In this document: positions 26,282 through 35,799 of the stretch, piece by piece
Position numbering within the stretch: the first letter of the stretch is position 1
Layout of the letters: the number at the start of each line of letters is the position of its first letter
From: Pseudomonas sp. QS1027
GTDB taxonomy: Bacteria; Pseudomonadota; Gammaproteobacteria; Pseudomonadales; Pseudomonadaceae
DNA: 64,000 nucleotides
NCBI RefSeq assembly: GCF_002814235.1
Contig: NZ_PHSU01000015.1
Span: forward strand, 1 to 64,000
Direction: 5' to 3'
Program-made: the position numbers and the translations under genes
Notes under the pieces: generated by a model
Told to the model about the DNA's origin: nothing
Databases searched by the model: none
What the model saw: only the letters and a program-made list of their open reading frames with translations

Positions 26282-27778
26282 ATGAACACGACTATTGCTT
26301 CCTCATTCCCCTCGGCCGATATCTGCGAAAAGGCCCGCCTGAGCCGCGATGCGCGCTTCGACGGGGTCTTTTTCACGGCGGTCCTCAGCACCCGTATCTA
26401 TTGCCGTCCCGTCTGCCCGGCGCGTCCGCCCAAGGTCGAGAATGTGCAGTACTACCCCAGTGCCGCTGCTGCCGAAGCCCTGGGCTTCCGACCCTGCCTG
26501 CGTTGCCGCCCCGAACTGGCGCCGGGCAACACTATCTGGCTGCATGGCGAACATCTGGTCGGTCGTGGGCTGAAGTTGATCCACGAAGGTTTTCTCGCCG
26601 AACAATCCCTCGACGACCTGGCAGCCCGGCTCGATGTCGGTGCCCGGCAACTACGTCGCCTGTTCGTCAAACACCTTGGCGCTCCGCCTATCGCCGTCCA
26701 TGCCACCCAGCGCCTGTTGTTCGCCAAGCAACTGCTGACCGAGACCGCGCTGCCGATCACCGAAGTGGCGCTGGCCTCGGGTTTCCAGAGCTTGCGCCGC
26801 TTCAACTCGGCCTTTGCCGACGCCAACCATGCGCCGCCCCGGGATTTTCGCCGCAAGCCGTTGGCCAATGCCAACAACGCATTGGTCCTGCGCCTGGGCT
26901 ATCGACCCCCCTACGATTTCAAGGCTGTGTTGGCGTTCCTCGCCAGTCGTGCCTTACCGGGCATCGAGGTTGTCGACGAGCAAGGCTATCGGCGGGTCTT
27001 CGGCAACCACGAATCGCCCAGTTGGCTGCAGGTCAGCACCGGGTCGGATGGCGCTCATGCCTTGAAGCTCGAACTGTTCAATGTCCCGCCCAGCCAGATG
27101 CTGCCGGTGGTCACGCGGATTCGTCGGATGTTCGATCTGGATGCCGACCCCCAGGCCATCGCCGCCACCCTGGGCGCGAGTCCGGTGCTTGCGCCGCTGG
27201 TTGAGCGTTATCCCGGCCAGCGGCTGCCAGGTGGCTGGGATGGCTTCGAGATTTCGGTGCGGGCGGTGTTGGGGCAGCAGGTCAGTGTGGCGGCGGCACG
27301 TACCCTGGCATCACGACTGCTGACCCGCTTTGGCACTGTCATTGAGGTACCGCCGGCACCCGGCCTGGATCGCTTGTTTCCATCTCCAGAGCAGATGGTC
27401 GACGCAGACCTGGGCTCAATCGGAGTGATCAGGACACGCACCGCTACCATCCAAGGGATCGCCCAGGCCTTGCTCGATGGTCGGGTGAGTTTTCGTACAG
27501 AACAGCGCCTCAATGATTTCGTCAAAAGCTGGGTTGCGCTACCGGGTATTGGCGAATGGACCGCGCACTACATCGCCATGCGCGCGCTCAATCATCCCGA
27601 TGCCTTTCCGGCGGCGGACCTGATCCTGCGCCGCGAAGTGGTCAGGGATATCCCGCCCTTGAGTACCAAGGCACTGGAGCGGCTCGCCGAAGACTGGCGT
27701 CCGTGGCGGGCCTATACGGTGATGTACCTGTGGCGCGGGGCGAGTGAGGCAGAATCGATACGCAGGAGTCAAAAATGA
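26282..27778 (+). CDS. Ada-type regulator fused to AlkA (DNA-3-methyladenine glycosylase)
   Basis: This is a 498-residue three-part protein. The N-terminal Ada zinc domain has IYCRPVCPARPP and PCLRCRPE, with Cys methyl-acceptor and zinc ligands. An AraC-type helix-turn-helix follows (residues about 95-200, with PITEVALASGFQSLRRFNSAF). The rest is AlkA N-terminal and HhH-GPD domains (residues about 205-490), with VRAVLGQQVSVAAARTLASR, LPGIGEWTAHYIAMRALNHP, and the catalytic Asp in FPAADL. It should sense methyl phosphotriesters, activate alkylation-response genes, and excise alkylated bases. In E. coli these modules are split differently (Ada with Ogt; AlkA alone). It overlaps ogt by 4 nt. Confidence 0.93.
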   Translation: MNTTIASSFPSADICEKARLSRDARFDGVFFTAVLSTRIYCRPVCPARPPKVENVQYYPSAAAAEALGFRPCLRCRPELAPGNTIWLHGEHLVGRGLKLIHEGFLAEQSLDDLAARLDVGARQLRRLFVKHLGAPPIAVHATQRLLFAKQLLTETALPITEVALASGFQSLRRFNSAFADANHAPPRDFRRKPLANANNALVLRLGYRPPYDFKAVLAFLASRALPGIEVVDEQGYRRVFGNHESPSWLQVSTGSDGAHALKLELFNVPPSQMLPVVTRIRRMFDLDADPQAIAATLGASPVLAPLVERYPGQRLPGGWDGFEISVRAVLGQQVSVAAARTLASRLLTRFGTVIEVPPAPGLDRLFPSPEQMVDADLGSIGVIRTRTATIQGIAQALLDGRVSFRTEQRLNDFVKSWVALPGIGEWTAHYIAMRALNHPDAFPAADLILRREVVRDIPPLSTKALERLAEDWRPWRAYTVMYLWRGASEAESIRRSQK

Positions 27779-28272
27779 CAGCAAGCCCGATTTACTACGA
27801 CATCATCCCTTCGCCCATCGGCCCCATGATGCTGGTGGCTGACGACGACGGGCTGCGCGAGCTGCGCTTCGAGCTGGACTATCGGCCGCAGACGCCATTG
27901 GACGGCTGGGTGCATGCGCCGGAGAAACTGGCGCAGGTGCATACGCAATTGCGGGAGTACTTTGCCGGGGAGCGCGTCGAGTTCGACTTGAAGCTCAATA
28001 TGCAAGGGACGGACTTCCAGAAAGACGTCTGGCAGGCCCTGGTGACTATTCCTTACGGCGTGACCACCAGCTATGGGGAAATTTCCCAGCAGATCAATCG
28101 ACCCAAGGCTTCACGGGCAGTCGGGGCGGCCAATGGACGCAATCCGGTGCCGGTGATCGTGCCCTGTCATCGGGTGATCGGCAGCAACGGCAGTCTGACC
28201 GGGTTCGGTGGCGGGCTGGCGGCCAAGCAATGGTTGCTGGAGCTGGAGTCGCGGCGCTTTGCATTGCGTTGA
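27775..28272 (+). CDS. ogt: methylated-DNA-[protein]-cysteine S-methyltransferase
   Basis: This is a 165-residue suicide methyltransferase. It contains YGEISQQINRPKASRAVGAANGRNPVP and the active-site VPCHRVIG, with Cys131 as methyl acceptor, then GFGGGLAAKQWLLELE. It repairs O6-methylguanine and O4-methylthymine by transferring the methyl to Cys. Its ATG overlaps the stop of the Ada/AlkA gene, so the two form an alkylation-damage operon. Confidence 0.95.
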   Translation: MTASPIYYDIIPSPIGPMMLVADDDGLRELRFELDYRPQTPLDGWVHAPEKLAQVHTQLREYFAGERVEFDLKLNMQGTDFQKDVWQALVTIPYGVTTSYGEISQQINRPKASRAVGAANGRNPVPVIVPCHRVIGSNGSLTGFGGGLAAKQWLLELESRRFALR

Positions 28273-28343
28273 GGTGTTTGGCTCTTGCGTCTGTCGCGAG
28301 CGTCTTGACCCTGAACACACCGTTGCGACCAATACGATTACTT

Positions 28344-28427
28344 GTAGGAACCGGCTTGCTGGCGATGGCGGCCGAAAGGTCGATGCAAGGCTTACCGGCC
28401 TCATCGCCAGCAAGCCGGCTCCTACAG
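28344..28427. repeat. paired REP element (inverted doublet)
   Basis: GTAGGAACCGGCTTGCTGGC at the left and its near-complement GCCAGCAAGCCGGCTCCTAC at the right flank about 40 nt. This is the standard inverted REP doublet of fluorescent pseudomonads. It lies between the convergent ogt and nadC genes. Confidence 0.9.
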
Positions 28428-28447
28428 GGGGGATTCCCAAGCCGGTG

Positions 28448-29296
28448 TCAGAGGCTTAACCGCATCGACAGATCCACCGCCTTCACATCCTTGGTCATCG
28501 CGCCAATGGAGATGTAGTCCACCCCCGTCTCGGCAATCGGCCGCAGGGTGCTTTCATTGATCCCGCCGCTGGCTTCCAGCTTGGCCTTGCCGGCATTCAG
28601 GCGCACCGCTTCGCGCATATCGTCCAGGCTCAACTCATCGAGCATGATGATGTCCGCCCCTGCCGCCAGTGCTTCCTTGAGCTCTGAAAGACTCTCCACC
28701 TCGATCTCCACCGGCTTGCCCGGTGCGATCTTGTGCGCCGCGTTGATCGCCTGGGCGATCCCACCGCACGCGGCGATATGGTTTTCCTTGATCAGGAACG
28801 CGTCGTACAAGCCAATCCGATGGTTATGACAACCGCCGCAGGTCACCGCGTACTTCTGCGCCAGGCGCAAACCCGGCAAGGTCTTGCGGGTATCCAGCAG
28901 CTTGACCGCGGTATCGGCGACCTGGTCGGCGTAATAACGCGCATGGGTCGCGACCCCGGAGAGCATCTGGAGGAAATTCAACGCGCAACGTTCGCCGCTG
29001 AGCAGCGAGCGCGCCGGGCCTTCCAGATGGAACAGCGGCTGGTTCGGCTGGACCCGTTCGCCGTCGCGCACCTGCCAATGCACGGCCACCCGCGGGTCGA
29101 GCTGGCGGAACACCGCATCGACCCAAGCCGTACCGGCGATGGTCGCCGCGTCGCGGGTAATGATGGTGGCCTTGGCCAGGCGCTCGGCGGGGATCAGCTG
29201 GGCGGTGATGTCGCCACTGCCGATGTCTTCGAGCAACGCACGGCGCACGTTGGCTTCGATTTCGGCGGTCAGGTCGGCGAGGCGTAGATTCGGCAT
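28448..29296 (-). CDS. nadC: nicotinate-nucleotide pyrophosphorylase (carboxylating), quinolinate phosphoribosyltransferase
   Basis: This is a 282-residue enzyme. Key segments are [73 protein letters not shown], and [20 protein letters not shown]. It makes nicotinate mononucleotide from quinolinate and PRPP. I choose the ATG at 29296 (MPNLRLADL); 47 extra codons upstream are non-homologous. The position between pilA and ampD follows P. aeruginosa. Confidence 0.96.
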   Translation of the reverse strand: MPNLRLADLTAEIEANVRRALLEDIGSGDITAQLIPAERLAKATIITRDAATIAGTAWVDAVFRQLDPRVAVHWQVRDGERVQPNQPLFHLEGPARSLLSGERCALNFLQMLSGVATHARYYADQVADTAVKLLDTRKTLPGLRLAQKYAVTCGGCHNHRIGLYDAFLIKENHIAACGGIAQAINAAHKIAPGKPVEIEVESLSELKEALAAGADIIMLDELSLDDMREAVRLNAGKAKLEASGGINESTLRPIAETGVDYISIGAMTKDVKAVDLSMRLSL

Positions 29297-29667
29297 AACG
29301 GACTCCACAAACAAAGTACCCTGATTATAGGGGCAGGGCGCCGCCCAACCCAAGGCGCGCGGCCGAGACTGGCCGCCCGGATCCTGCCTTTGGTCGATTG
29401 TCGCGAGCGTTTTGGCCGTTCGACGGTCTATTTTCATATCGATAGGAAAAGGAATTGCCGAGGCACTAGTAAAAGTGACATCTTTTACAAGATAATCTGC
29501 CTTGTAATTGACGTCATAGCTTTGACGTCTCTGTGATTCCCCGATTATCGATAGCCGGCGAGCATCTTAGGTGTTCGCCGAGAAGCGGTTGTGAGCGCTG
29601 TTGCCCACCCCCCGCAAACACCGATCTTTCACCCGAACTGACAGAACCGCTGCGGCAGGAGGCTTTG
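29297..29667. other. 371-nt divergent intergenic region, nadC / DUF1631
   Basis: This holds the promoters of both divergent genes. The part near 29469-29529 contains two overlapping 7-bp inverted repeats and a direct repeat (listed separately). The remainder near nadC is GC-rich with no recognised site, and 29530-29650 has no recognised site either. Confidence 0.7.
29469..29529. promoter_or_regulatory. overlapping inverted repeats and TTGACGTC direct repeat upstream of DUF1631 gene
   Basis: Dyad 1 is GTAAAAG/CTTTTAC (29469-29475, 29482-29488; 6-nt spacer). Dyad 2 is TTACAAG/CTTGTAA (29485-29491, 29501-29507; 9-nt spacer). The dyads share 4 bases. TTGACGTC then occurs at 29508-29515 and 29522-29529, 14 nt apart, and either copy could serve as a -35 box. 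This suggests operators or alternative RNA hairpins; no known regulator is assigned. Confidence 0.45.
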
Positions 29668-31875
29668 ATGCACATTGACGGGAAGGTCGTGCCTTTGCAC
29701 AAGGCCGCCGAAGATCAAGCGACGCGGTCGCCGCTTGCCCGTTTGCCCGTGGTTCTCGTCCAGGTCCGTGACAAGGCTGCATTGCAGCTCAAGCAAGGCT
29801 TGCAGGTGCTGTTCGATAACGCCGACGACACCTTGTTCGAAATGGCCGACAAGGCCCAGAACAACGTCGACCAGAACACCTTTTTCGAAGCCATGCGCGA
29901 CCTGCGCCTCAAGCGCAAGAGTATCGAGCGCGGTTTTCTCGAGCGGTTTTTCGAGGCCTTTGACGGCCTTGGCCAGTACGACATCAGTGAGCCGACACTG
30001 TCCTCGGCGGTGTCCTACGAATCCCTTGCACTGGTGCCCAACGATGAGCTCGAACGCACCGTAGCCCTCGATGCCATGGTCGCCAAGGTCCTCAGCCGCG
30101 ACAGTTTTGCCCTGGGGCAACTCAGCACCCGCCTCAATGCCCTGATCACCCGGCGTGTCGACGATGCGAGCAATCCCATGGGCCCGGCGATGCTCTGTGA
30201 GTATTTCCTCGAGGCCGGGCGCAACCTCGGGGTAGAGATCAAGGTCAAGCTGATCATCCTCAAGCTGTTCGAGAAATATGTCCTCAGCGACGCCGACCAG
30301 TTGTACGCCGAAGCCAATCAGTTGCTGATCGCCACCGGTGTGTTGCCGGAGCTCAAGGCTGCCCCGGCGCGGCGCGCCAGTGATCGTGTGACCACCAGTA
30401 CCCGTGGCCATCAGGCGCCGACCGCCAACGCCAAGCCCCTGGATGAAAGCGTGCAGGAGGTGTTCGCCGCCTTGCAGGAACTCCTGCTGCATGTGCGTGG
30501 CAGCGTCGCGCCCAAGCTTGAGGCCGGCTCCGAGGTCCAGCCGATTTCCACCAACGACCTGCTGCGCCTGCTCTCGCATCTGCAGCAATATGTGCCGGAG
30601 CCCAGCTCGCCGGAAGATTTCGACCTGCGTAATCAGCTGGAACAGCTGCTGACCCGGGTCAGCGTGAAAAGCGGCAAGTCCCGGGTGGTCGGGGGCATGG
30701 ACGAGGACGTGATCAACCTGATCGCCATGCTCTTCGAATTTATCCTCGATGATCGTGTCCTGCCGGATTCGCTGAAGGCCTTGATCGGTCGCTTGCAGAT
30801 CCCGATGTTGAAAGTGGCGGTGCTGGACAAGAGCTTCTTCAGCCGTGGCAGTCATCCGGCTCGCCGCCTGTTGAATGAAATCGCCTCCGCTGCCCTGGGC
30901 TGGGGGTCACGTGACGACTATCAGCGCGACGTCCTGTACGTGCGCATCGAGCAGATCGTGCAGCGCCTGTTGAATGATTTCGTCGACGATCCGGCGATCT
31001 TTGCCGAGCTGCTGGTGGAATTCCTCGCCTTTACCAGCGACGAGCGCCGGCGTAGCGAATTGCTCGAACAGCGTACTCGCGATGCCGAAGAAGGTCGGGC
31101 GAAAGCCGAGCAGGCGCGCCAGCGGGTCCAGGAAGTCTTGAACGAACGGTTGTTGGGGCGGACCTTGCCCGAGGTGGTGGTGCGTCTGCTCCAGGAGGCC
31201 TGGAGCAAGGTGCTGTTGCTGACCTGGCTCAAGCAGGGCGAAGCGTCCACCGAATGGCAGGCCGGTTTGCAGACCATGGACGATTTGATCTGGAGTGTCG
31301 AACCCCAGGACCCGGTGGATGCGCGGCTCAAGCTGCTGGAGCTGGTGCCGGGGTTGCTCAAGTCCCTGCGCGATGGCTTGACCAGCGCCGCCTTCGACCC
31401 CTTCGCCACCAGCGAATTTTTCAGCCAGCTGGAAGGCCTGCATGTGCAGGTGCTCCAGCAGCTTGCCAGGAAGAATGCCGAGCCCGTGGTGAGCGCCCAG
31501 GCGCCGGCGATGGTTGAAGTGGTGGAAGAGATTGTCCTCAGCGCGCCCCACGAGCCCCTGGTCGAAGACGTCGCCTTCGAGTTGCCGGCCGATGACGCCG
31601 CGCTGTTCTGGATCCGGCAATTGCGCATCGGCCAGTGGGTGGAAATCCGTGAGGACGAGGAGAACTGTCTGCGCTGCAAGCTGACGGCAATCATCGAGCC
31701 GGGCGGCAAGTACATTTTCGTCAACCGTACCGGCATGAAGGTGCTGGAGCGAACCGCCCAGGCCCTGGCCGTGGAGTTCCGCCGTGGCGCGGTCCGCCTG
31801 CTCGACGACGCCTTGCTGTTCGACCGGGCGCTGGCGTCGGTCATCGGCAACCTGCGACGGATGAAGATGCGCTGA
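29668..31875 (+). CDS. DUF1631 family protein
   Basis: This is a 735-residue soluble protein of a large conserved family of unknown function, sometimes mislabelled thymidine phosphorylase. Recognisable parts are FDNADDTLFEMADKAQNNVD near residue 55, RDLRLKRKSIERGFLERFF, and the C-terminal LRIGQWVEIRED with KYIFVNRTGMKVLERTAQ. The last looks like a small beta domain, perhaps PilZ-like. Residues about 450-520 are Arg/Glu/Ala-rich and probably helical. The ATG at 29668 is 5 nt after AGGAGG. Position (nadC, this gene, ampD) is the same in P. aeruginosa as I recall. Confidence 0.82.
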   Translation: MHIDGKVVPLHKAAEDQATRSPLARLPVVLVQVRDKAALQLKQGLQVLFDNADDTLFEMADKAQNNVDQNTFFEAMRDLRLKRKSIERGFLERFFEAFDGLGQYDISEPTLSSAVSYESLALVPNDELERTVALDAMVAKVLSRDSFALGQLSTRLNALITRRVDDASNPMGPAMLCEYFLEAGRNLGVEIKVKLIILKLFEKYVLSDADQLYAEANQLLIATGVLPELKAAPARRASDRVTTSTRGHQAPTANAKPLDESVQEVFAALQELLLHVRGSVAPKLEAGSEVQPISTNDLLRLLSHLQQYVPEPSSPEDFDLRNQLEQLLTRVSVKSGKSRVVGGMDEDVINLIAMLFEFILDDRVLPDSLKALIGRLQIPMLKVAVLDKSFFSRGSHPARRLLNEIASAALGWGSRDDYQRDVLYVRIEQIVQRLLNDFVDDPAIFAELLVEFLAFTSDERRRSELLEQRTRDAEEGRAKAEQARQRVQEVLNERLLGRTLPEVVVRLLQEAWSKVLLLTWLKQGEASTEWQAGLQTMDDLIWSVEPQDPVDARLKLLELVPGLLKSLRDGLTSAAFDPFATSEFFSQLEGLHVQVLQQLARKNAEPVVSAQAPAMVEVVEEIVLSAPHEPLVEDVAFELPADDAALFWIRQLRIGQWVEIREDEENCLRCKLTAIIEPGGKYIFVNRTGMKVLERTAQALAVEFRRGAVRLLDDALLFDRALASVIGNLRRMKMR

Positions 31876-32003
31876 GTGCGCTTCGCGTGTCCCGGCGCCG
31901 GGCGTTGCTTGAGAAAATTTCCTGTATAAGCGCGGATTGCTGACCCATCCGCGTGCCTATCGCGGCATACTGAGCCTGTCGTTTTGTCTTCGAAGGAATC
32001 GGT

Positions 32004-32567
32004 ATGCAGTTGGATCCCGCCAGCGGTTGGTGCCAGGACGTGTGTCACTGTCCGTCGCCCAACTTCAACCAGCGTCCGGCCGAGGAAATTTCCCTACTGG
32101 TGATCCACAACATCAGCCTGCCGCCAGGGCAGTTCGCCACGGGCAAGGTGCAGGAGTTCTTCCAGAACCGCCTGGATGTCACGGAACATTCCTACTTTGA
32201 AGGCATTGCCGACCTGCGCGTGTCTGCGCATTTTCTGATTGAGCGTGACGGTATAGTCACTCAGTTTGTCTCTTGTCTGGAGCGCGCCTGGCATGCCGGG
32301 GTGTCGTCTTTCGAGGGGCGGGAAACCTGTAACGATTTTTCCCTGGGCATCGAACTGGAAGGCACCGATGAGCTGCCTTTCACCGAGGCGCAGTACACGG
32401 CGCTGATCGATTTGACCCGACAACTGCGGGCCGCTTACCCGGCCATTACCCCGCAACGGATTTGCGGCCATAGCGATATTGCTCCGGGCCGCAAGACCGA
32501 TCCGGGGCCGGCGTTCGACTGGGCGCGCTTTCGTGCCGCCGTGCTGGAAAAAGGAGAGTCACAATGA
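32004..32567 (+). CDS. ampD: 1,6-anhydro-N-acetylmuramyl-L-alanine amidase
   Basis: This is a 187-residue cytosolic zinc amidase. It has ISLLVIHNISLPPGQF (first His ligand), then VSAHFLIERDG, NDFSLGIELEG, and ICGHSDIAPGRKTDPGPAFDW with the second His and Asp ligands. It cleaves the peptide from anhydromuropeptides during murein recycling and so keeps AmpR-controlled beta-lactamase off. It overlaps ampE by 4 nt. Confidence 0.96.
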   Translation: MQLDPASGWCQDVCHCPSPNFNQRPAEEISLLVIHNISLPPGQFATGKVQEFFQNRLDVTEHSYFEGIADLRVSAHFLIERDGIVTQFVSCLERAWHAGVSSFEGRETCNDFSLGIELEGTDELPFTEAQYTALIDLTRQLRAAYPAITPQRICGHSDIAPGRKTDPGPAFDWARFRAAVLEKGESQ

Positions 32568-33400
32568 GTTTTCTGGTGTTGCTGCTGGCGGTCTGGGTCG
32601 AAAAATTCTCGGCCTTGCGCCAACGGGTCCAACGTGACGGCAGCTGGCTGCGGGAGCTGGCCAAGCTGGAAGCCGCTCCGCGGACGGCTGGGCATCCCTG
32701 GCTGGTGCTGGTCCTGCTGGTGCTGTTGCCGGTGGTCGTACTCGGCTTGCTGCTGATGGCCTTGCAACCGCTGGCCTATGGTTTGCTGGCGTTGCCGGTG
32801 CATCTGGTGGTGGTGATTTACAGCCTGGGCCGCGGGGATCTGCTGGCGGCCCTCGGACCGTTTCGCGATGCCTGGCGCCGCGGTGATGTGCAGGCGGCCG
32901 TGCATGTGGCCAAGCGTGACCTGGATGTTTGCGCCGAAAACGGCGATGACTTGCTGGAGAAGGTCCAGGGCTATCTGTTGTGGCAGGCCTACCAGAGTTT
33001 CTTCGTGGTGATTTTCTGGTATTTCCTGCTGGGCCCGGTGGCGGCGCTGAGTTATCGGCTGCTGGCGCTGGCGGCGGAGCATGGCCAGAGCCCGGCGCTG
33101 GTGGAGCGCGCGACCTTGCTGCGGCACGCCTTCGACTGGTTGCCGGTGCGCTTGCTGGCGGCCAGCCTGGCGTTGGTGGGCAATTTTGTCGGGGTCAGCC
33201 GGGTGATGCTGCATGAGTTGCTCAACTGGGATATCACGGCGCGACAACTGGTGGAAAAGGTGGGTCGCGTCGCCGGGGAAATCCCCGCGCCTGTCGTCGG
33301 TGCCGATGGTGTCACCAGCCTGGACAGCCTGTGGGAGCTGCTGCTGCGGGCGGCGGTGCTCTGGTATGCCGGGTTTGCCCTGTGGACCGTACTGATCTGA
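32564..33400 (+). CDS. ampE: regulatory signalling modulator AmpE
   Basis: This is a 278-residue inner-membrane protein with about four to five membrane helices (for example LVLVLLVLLPVVVLGLLLMAL and FFVVIFWYFLLGPVAALSYRL). It starts MSFLVLLLAVWVEKFSALR, the typical AmpE N-terminus. It shares homology with cobalamin-biosynthesis CobD-like membrane proteins. It is coupled to ampD by ATGA. The exact role in muropeptide signalling is not settled. Confidence 0.92.
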   Translation: MSFLVLLLAVWVEKFSALRQRVQRDGSWLRELAKLEAAPRTAGHPWLVLVLLVLLPVVVLGLLLMALQPLAYGLLALPVHLVVVIYSLGRGDLLAALGPFRDAWRRGDVQAAVHVAKRDLDVCAENGDDLLEKVQGYLLWQAYQSFFVVIFWYFLLGPVAALSYRLLALAAEHGQSPALVERATLLRHAFDWLPVRLLAASLALVGNFVGVSRVMLHELLNWDITARQLVEKVGRVAGEIPAPVVGADGVTSLDSLWELLLRAAVLWYAGFALWTVLI

Positions 33401-33439
33401 TCCACGGCCGCCCACTGTTCTCGCCAGCACCGCGAACCT

Positions 33440-33524
33440 TGTAGGAGCCGGCTTGCTGGCGATAGCGGCCGATAAAACGACGCAAGGCTCACTGGCCTCA
33501 TCGCCAGCAAGCCGGCTTCTGCAG
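33440..33524. repeat. paired REP element
   Basis: TGTAGGAGCCGGCTTGCTGG and its inverse (ATCGCCAGCAAGCCGGCTTC) bracket about 35 nt. Same family as the doublet at 28344. It lies just 3' of ampE. Confidence 0.9.
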
Positions 33525-33585
33525 GTCTGTGGCGTTTTCAAAAGCAATGCAGTGTCGACCGCAGGCGGGCGAATCGCCATTAACC

Positions 33586-33618
33586 TTAAGTTACAAAACT
33601 CCCTTCCAAATTAAGTTA
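33586..33618 (+). promoter_or_regulatory. TTAAGTTA direct repeat upstream of chemoreceptor gene
   Basis: TTAAGTTA occurs at 33586-33593 and again at 33611-33618, a 25-nt period, 81 nt before the chemoreceptor start. The region is AT-rich, unlike its surroundings, and probably contains the promoter. The regulator is unknown. Confidence 0.4.
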
Positions 33619-33698
33619 TACAAGCAGTAGCTGCGGATACTGGCTTTGTGCCTCGCCGTGCCTGCCACTATAAAAATAATACGAAAGGGAGCATTCCA

Positions 33699-35729
33699 GT
33701 GAAGCGCTTGCTATATCCCGCCGTCGCCCTGATGAATCGCATGAGCTTCGGGAAGAAGTTCAGTTTGATCAGTGTGCTGTTCTTCGTGCCGATGCTGGTG
33801 ACCAACTTCTACCTGGTGCACGACTCCTATCGCGAATTCTCCGGCACCCAGATCGAGCTGCAAAGCCTCGACCTGCTGGGCAGCAGCCTGAGCCTGCGAC
33901 GCGACCTGGAAACCCTGAACAACCAGGTGCAGATCGACGCCGTCCTCGGTCAGTCCGGCAAGGCGGGGGACCTGGAAAGCAAGATCCACACCCTCGAGCA
34001 AAGCGTCCTCGCCCGCCTGCAAGGCCTGGCGCCGGTGACGATCGACCCCGAGCAGGTCGATGCCTTCAACGCCAAGCGCGATGAAATGATTGGCGCCTTC
34101 AAGGCCCAGCAGGCCGAAACCTCCTTGCAAAGCAAAAGCGCACTGATCACCAAGCTGCTGGCCAAGGCGCAGATTTTCAGCCAGATCATCGCCAGCCAGT
34201 CGGGGCTCAGCCGCGATAACCAGAGCGATCTGCGGCAGTTGAGCGAGCTGGTGACCAGTGTCACGCCGCAAGTGACGCAGATCCTCGGCGAAGGCCGCTC
34301 CATGGGCGCTTATTCCCTGGGCCAGGGCTTTCTCAATTCGGCGTCGAGCACGCGCTTCGACGAGCTGTTGCAACAGATCGAGAAGTTGCAGGCCGAATAC
34401 GCGCTGAAACTCCAGGATGCCCTGGGCGGCAGCAAAAATGCTCACGCCGCCCTGGATACACAGGCCGCCAGCAGCAAGGCGTCGCTGAAAAAAGGCAGTG
34501 AGCTGTTCGAAGAGCAGGTGGTCATGGCCGAAACCCTCGATGCACCCTGGCCGGCTTTCTACGATCAGGTCAGCGCCCTGATGGCGCAGACCTACCAGCT
34601 CAATGACGCGACCCTGGCCTATTTCGCTCAGGAGCTTGAACAGCGCCTGGGGCAAAATCGCCTGCACATGCTGTCATTGGTGGTCGCGCTGGCGGCGGTG
34701 TTTTTCTCCATCGTCTACCTGTACGGTGGTTTTTATGCCTCGACCCGGACCACCTTGCGGCGCCTGGGGGAAATGATGAACAAGGTCGCGGCCGGGGACA
34801 TGACGGTCAATTTCGTCGCCCATAGTCGCGATGAACTGGGGGAGCTGGGCGGCGTGTTCAATGGCACCGTGGCGAAGATCCATGACCTGATCGAGCGGGT
34901 CGGGCAGACCGTCAGCGAGGTCGAGCGCCAGGCCGGCCAGGTCGAGTCGGTGTCGGCCCGCAGCAATCAGGCGGTAGCCGGTCAGCGCAGCCAGATCGAG
35001 CAGGTGGCAACCGCGATGAACCAGATGTCGGCCACCGCCCAGGAAGTGGCCCGCAGCGCGGCGGCCGCAGTGAGCAGCGCCCATAGCGTCAATGGCGAAA
35101 CCCTCAGTGGCCGTGGCCTGGTCGAGTCGCAACAGAACAGCATCGTGCAGTTGGCTGGCGAGATCGATCAGTCGGTGCAGGTGATCAATCAACTGGCCAC
35201 CGACAGCCAGTCCATCAGCCGGGTGCTGGAAGTGATCAAGAGCATCGCCGAGCAGACCAACCTGCTGGCCCTCAACGCGGCCATCGAGGCGGCCCGGGCC
35301 GGTGAGCAGGGCCGGGGGTTTGCGGTGGTGGCCGACGAGGTGCGGACCCTGGCCAAGCGCACCCAGCAGTCGACGGGGGAAATCGAGCAGATGATCAGCC
35401 GGCTTCACGGCGGCGTGGGGGCGGCGGTGAAAGCCATGGGCATCAGTCATGGGATGGCGAACAGCACGGTGAGCCAGTCGGAAAAGGTCCAGCAGGCGCT
35501 GGACAATATCCTCGGCGCGGTGGGCATGATCGTCGACCAGAACCAGCAGATCGCGGCGGCCGTCGAGCAGCAAACCGCGGTGGCCCATGATATCGACCAG
35601 AACATCGTCGAGATCAATCGCGCGGGTGAGCGTACGGCCGAAGGCGCGCACCAGACCGAAAGTGCCAGCCGCCTGCTCTCGGTACAGGTGGTGGAGCTGA
35701 AGCAATTGATTGGCGCGTTCAGGGTCTGA
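33699..35729 (+). CDS. methyl-accepting chemotaxis protein
   Basis: This is a 676-residue receptor. The first membrane helix is near residues 20-40 ([20 protein letters not shown]), and the ligand domain, about 285 residues, is largely helical. The second membrane helix ([21 protein letters not shown]) is near residue 330, followed by HAMP. The signalling hairpin contains [20 protein letters not shown] and [20 protein letters not shown]. The GTG at 33699 follows GAAAGGGAG and is preferred over an extension to 33648. It matches the position of PA4520 in P. aeruginosa as I recall. The ligand is not evident. Confidence 0.92.
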   Translation: MKRLLYPAVALMNRMSFGKKFSLISVLFFVPMLVTNFYLVHDSYREFSGTQIELQSLDLLGSSLSLRRDLETLNNQVQIDAVLGQSGKAGDLESKIHTLEQSVLARLQGLAPVTIDPEQVDAFNAKRDEMIGAFKAQQAETSLQSKSALITKLLAKAQIFSQIIASQSGLSRDNQSDLRQLSELVTSVTPQVTQILGEGRSMGAYSLGQGFLNSASSTRFDELLQQIEKLQAEYALKLQDALGGSKNAHAALDTQAASSKASLKKGSELFEEQVVMAETLDAPWPAFYDQVSALMAQTYQLNDATLAYFAQELEQRLGQNRLHMLSLVVALAAVFFSIVYLYGGFYASTRTTLRRLGEMMNKVAAGDMTVNFVAHSRDELGELGGVFNGTVAKIHDLIERVGQTVSEVERQAGQVESVSARSNQAVAGQRSQIEQVATAMNQMSATAQEVARSAAAAVSSAHSVNGETLSGRGLVESQQNSIVQLAGEIDQSVQVINQLATDSQSISRVLEVIKSIAEQTNLLALNAAIEAARAGEQGRGFAVVADEVRTLAKRTQQSTGEIEQMISRLHGGVGAAVKAMGISHGMANSTVSQSEKVQQALDNILGAVGMIVDQNQQIAAAVEQQTAVAHDIDQNIVEINRAGERTAEGAHQTESASRLLSVQVVELKQLIGAFRV

Positions 35730-35799
35730 GGCGGGGAGTTTTCAGAGAGGGCGATGGTGAATGTGACATCGCCATCGCCAGCAATCGAGACATCGGTGC

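Noticed and set aside
33586..33640. FliA (sigma-28) promoter for the chemoreceptor, TTAAGTTA and GCGGATAC
   Set aside because: Spacing between the elements is about 3 nt too long for the consensus and the -10 has a mismatch.
35740..35775. Terminator between the chemoreceptor and tatD
   Set aside because: GGCGATG/CATCGCC dyad exists at 35750-35773 but has no T run on either strand.
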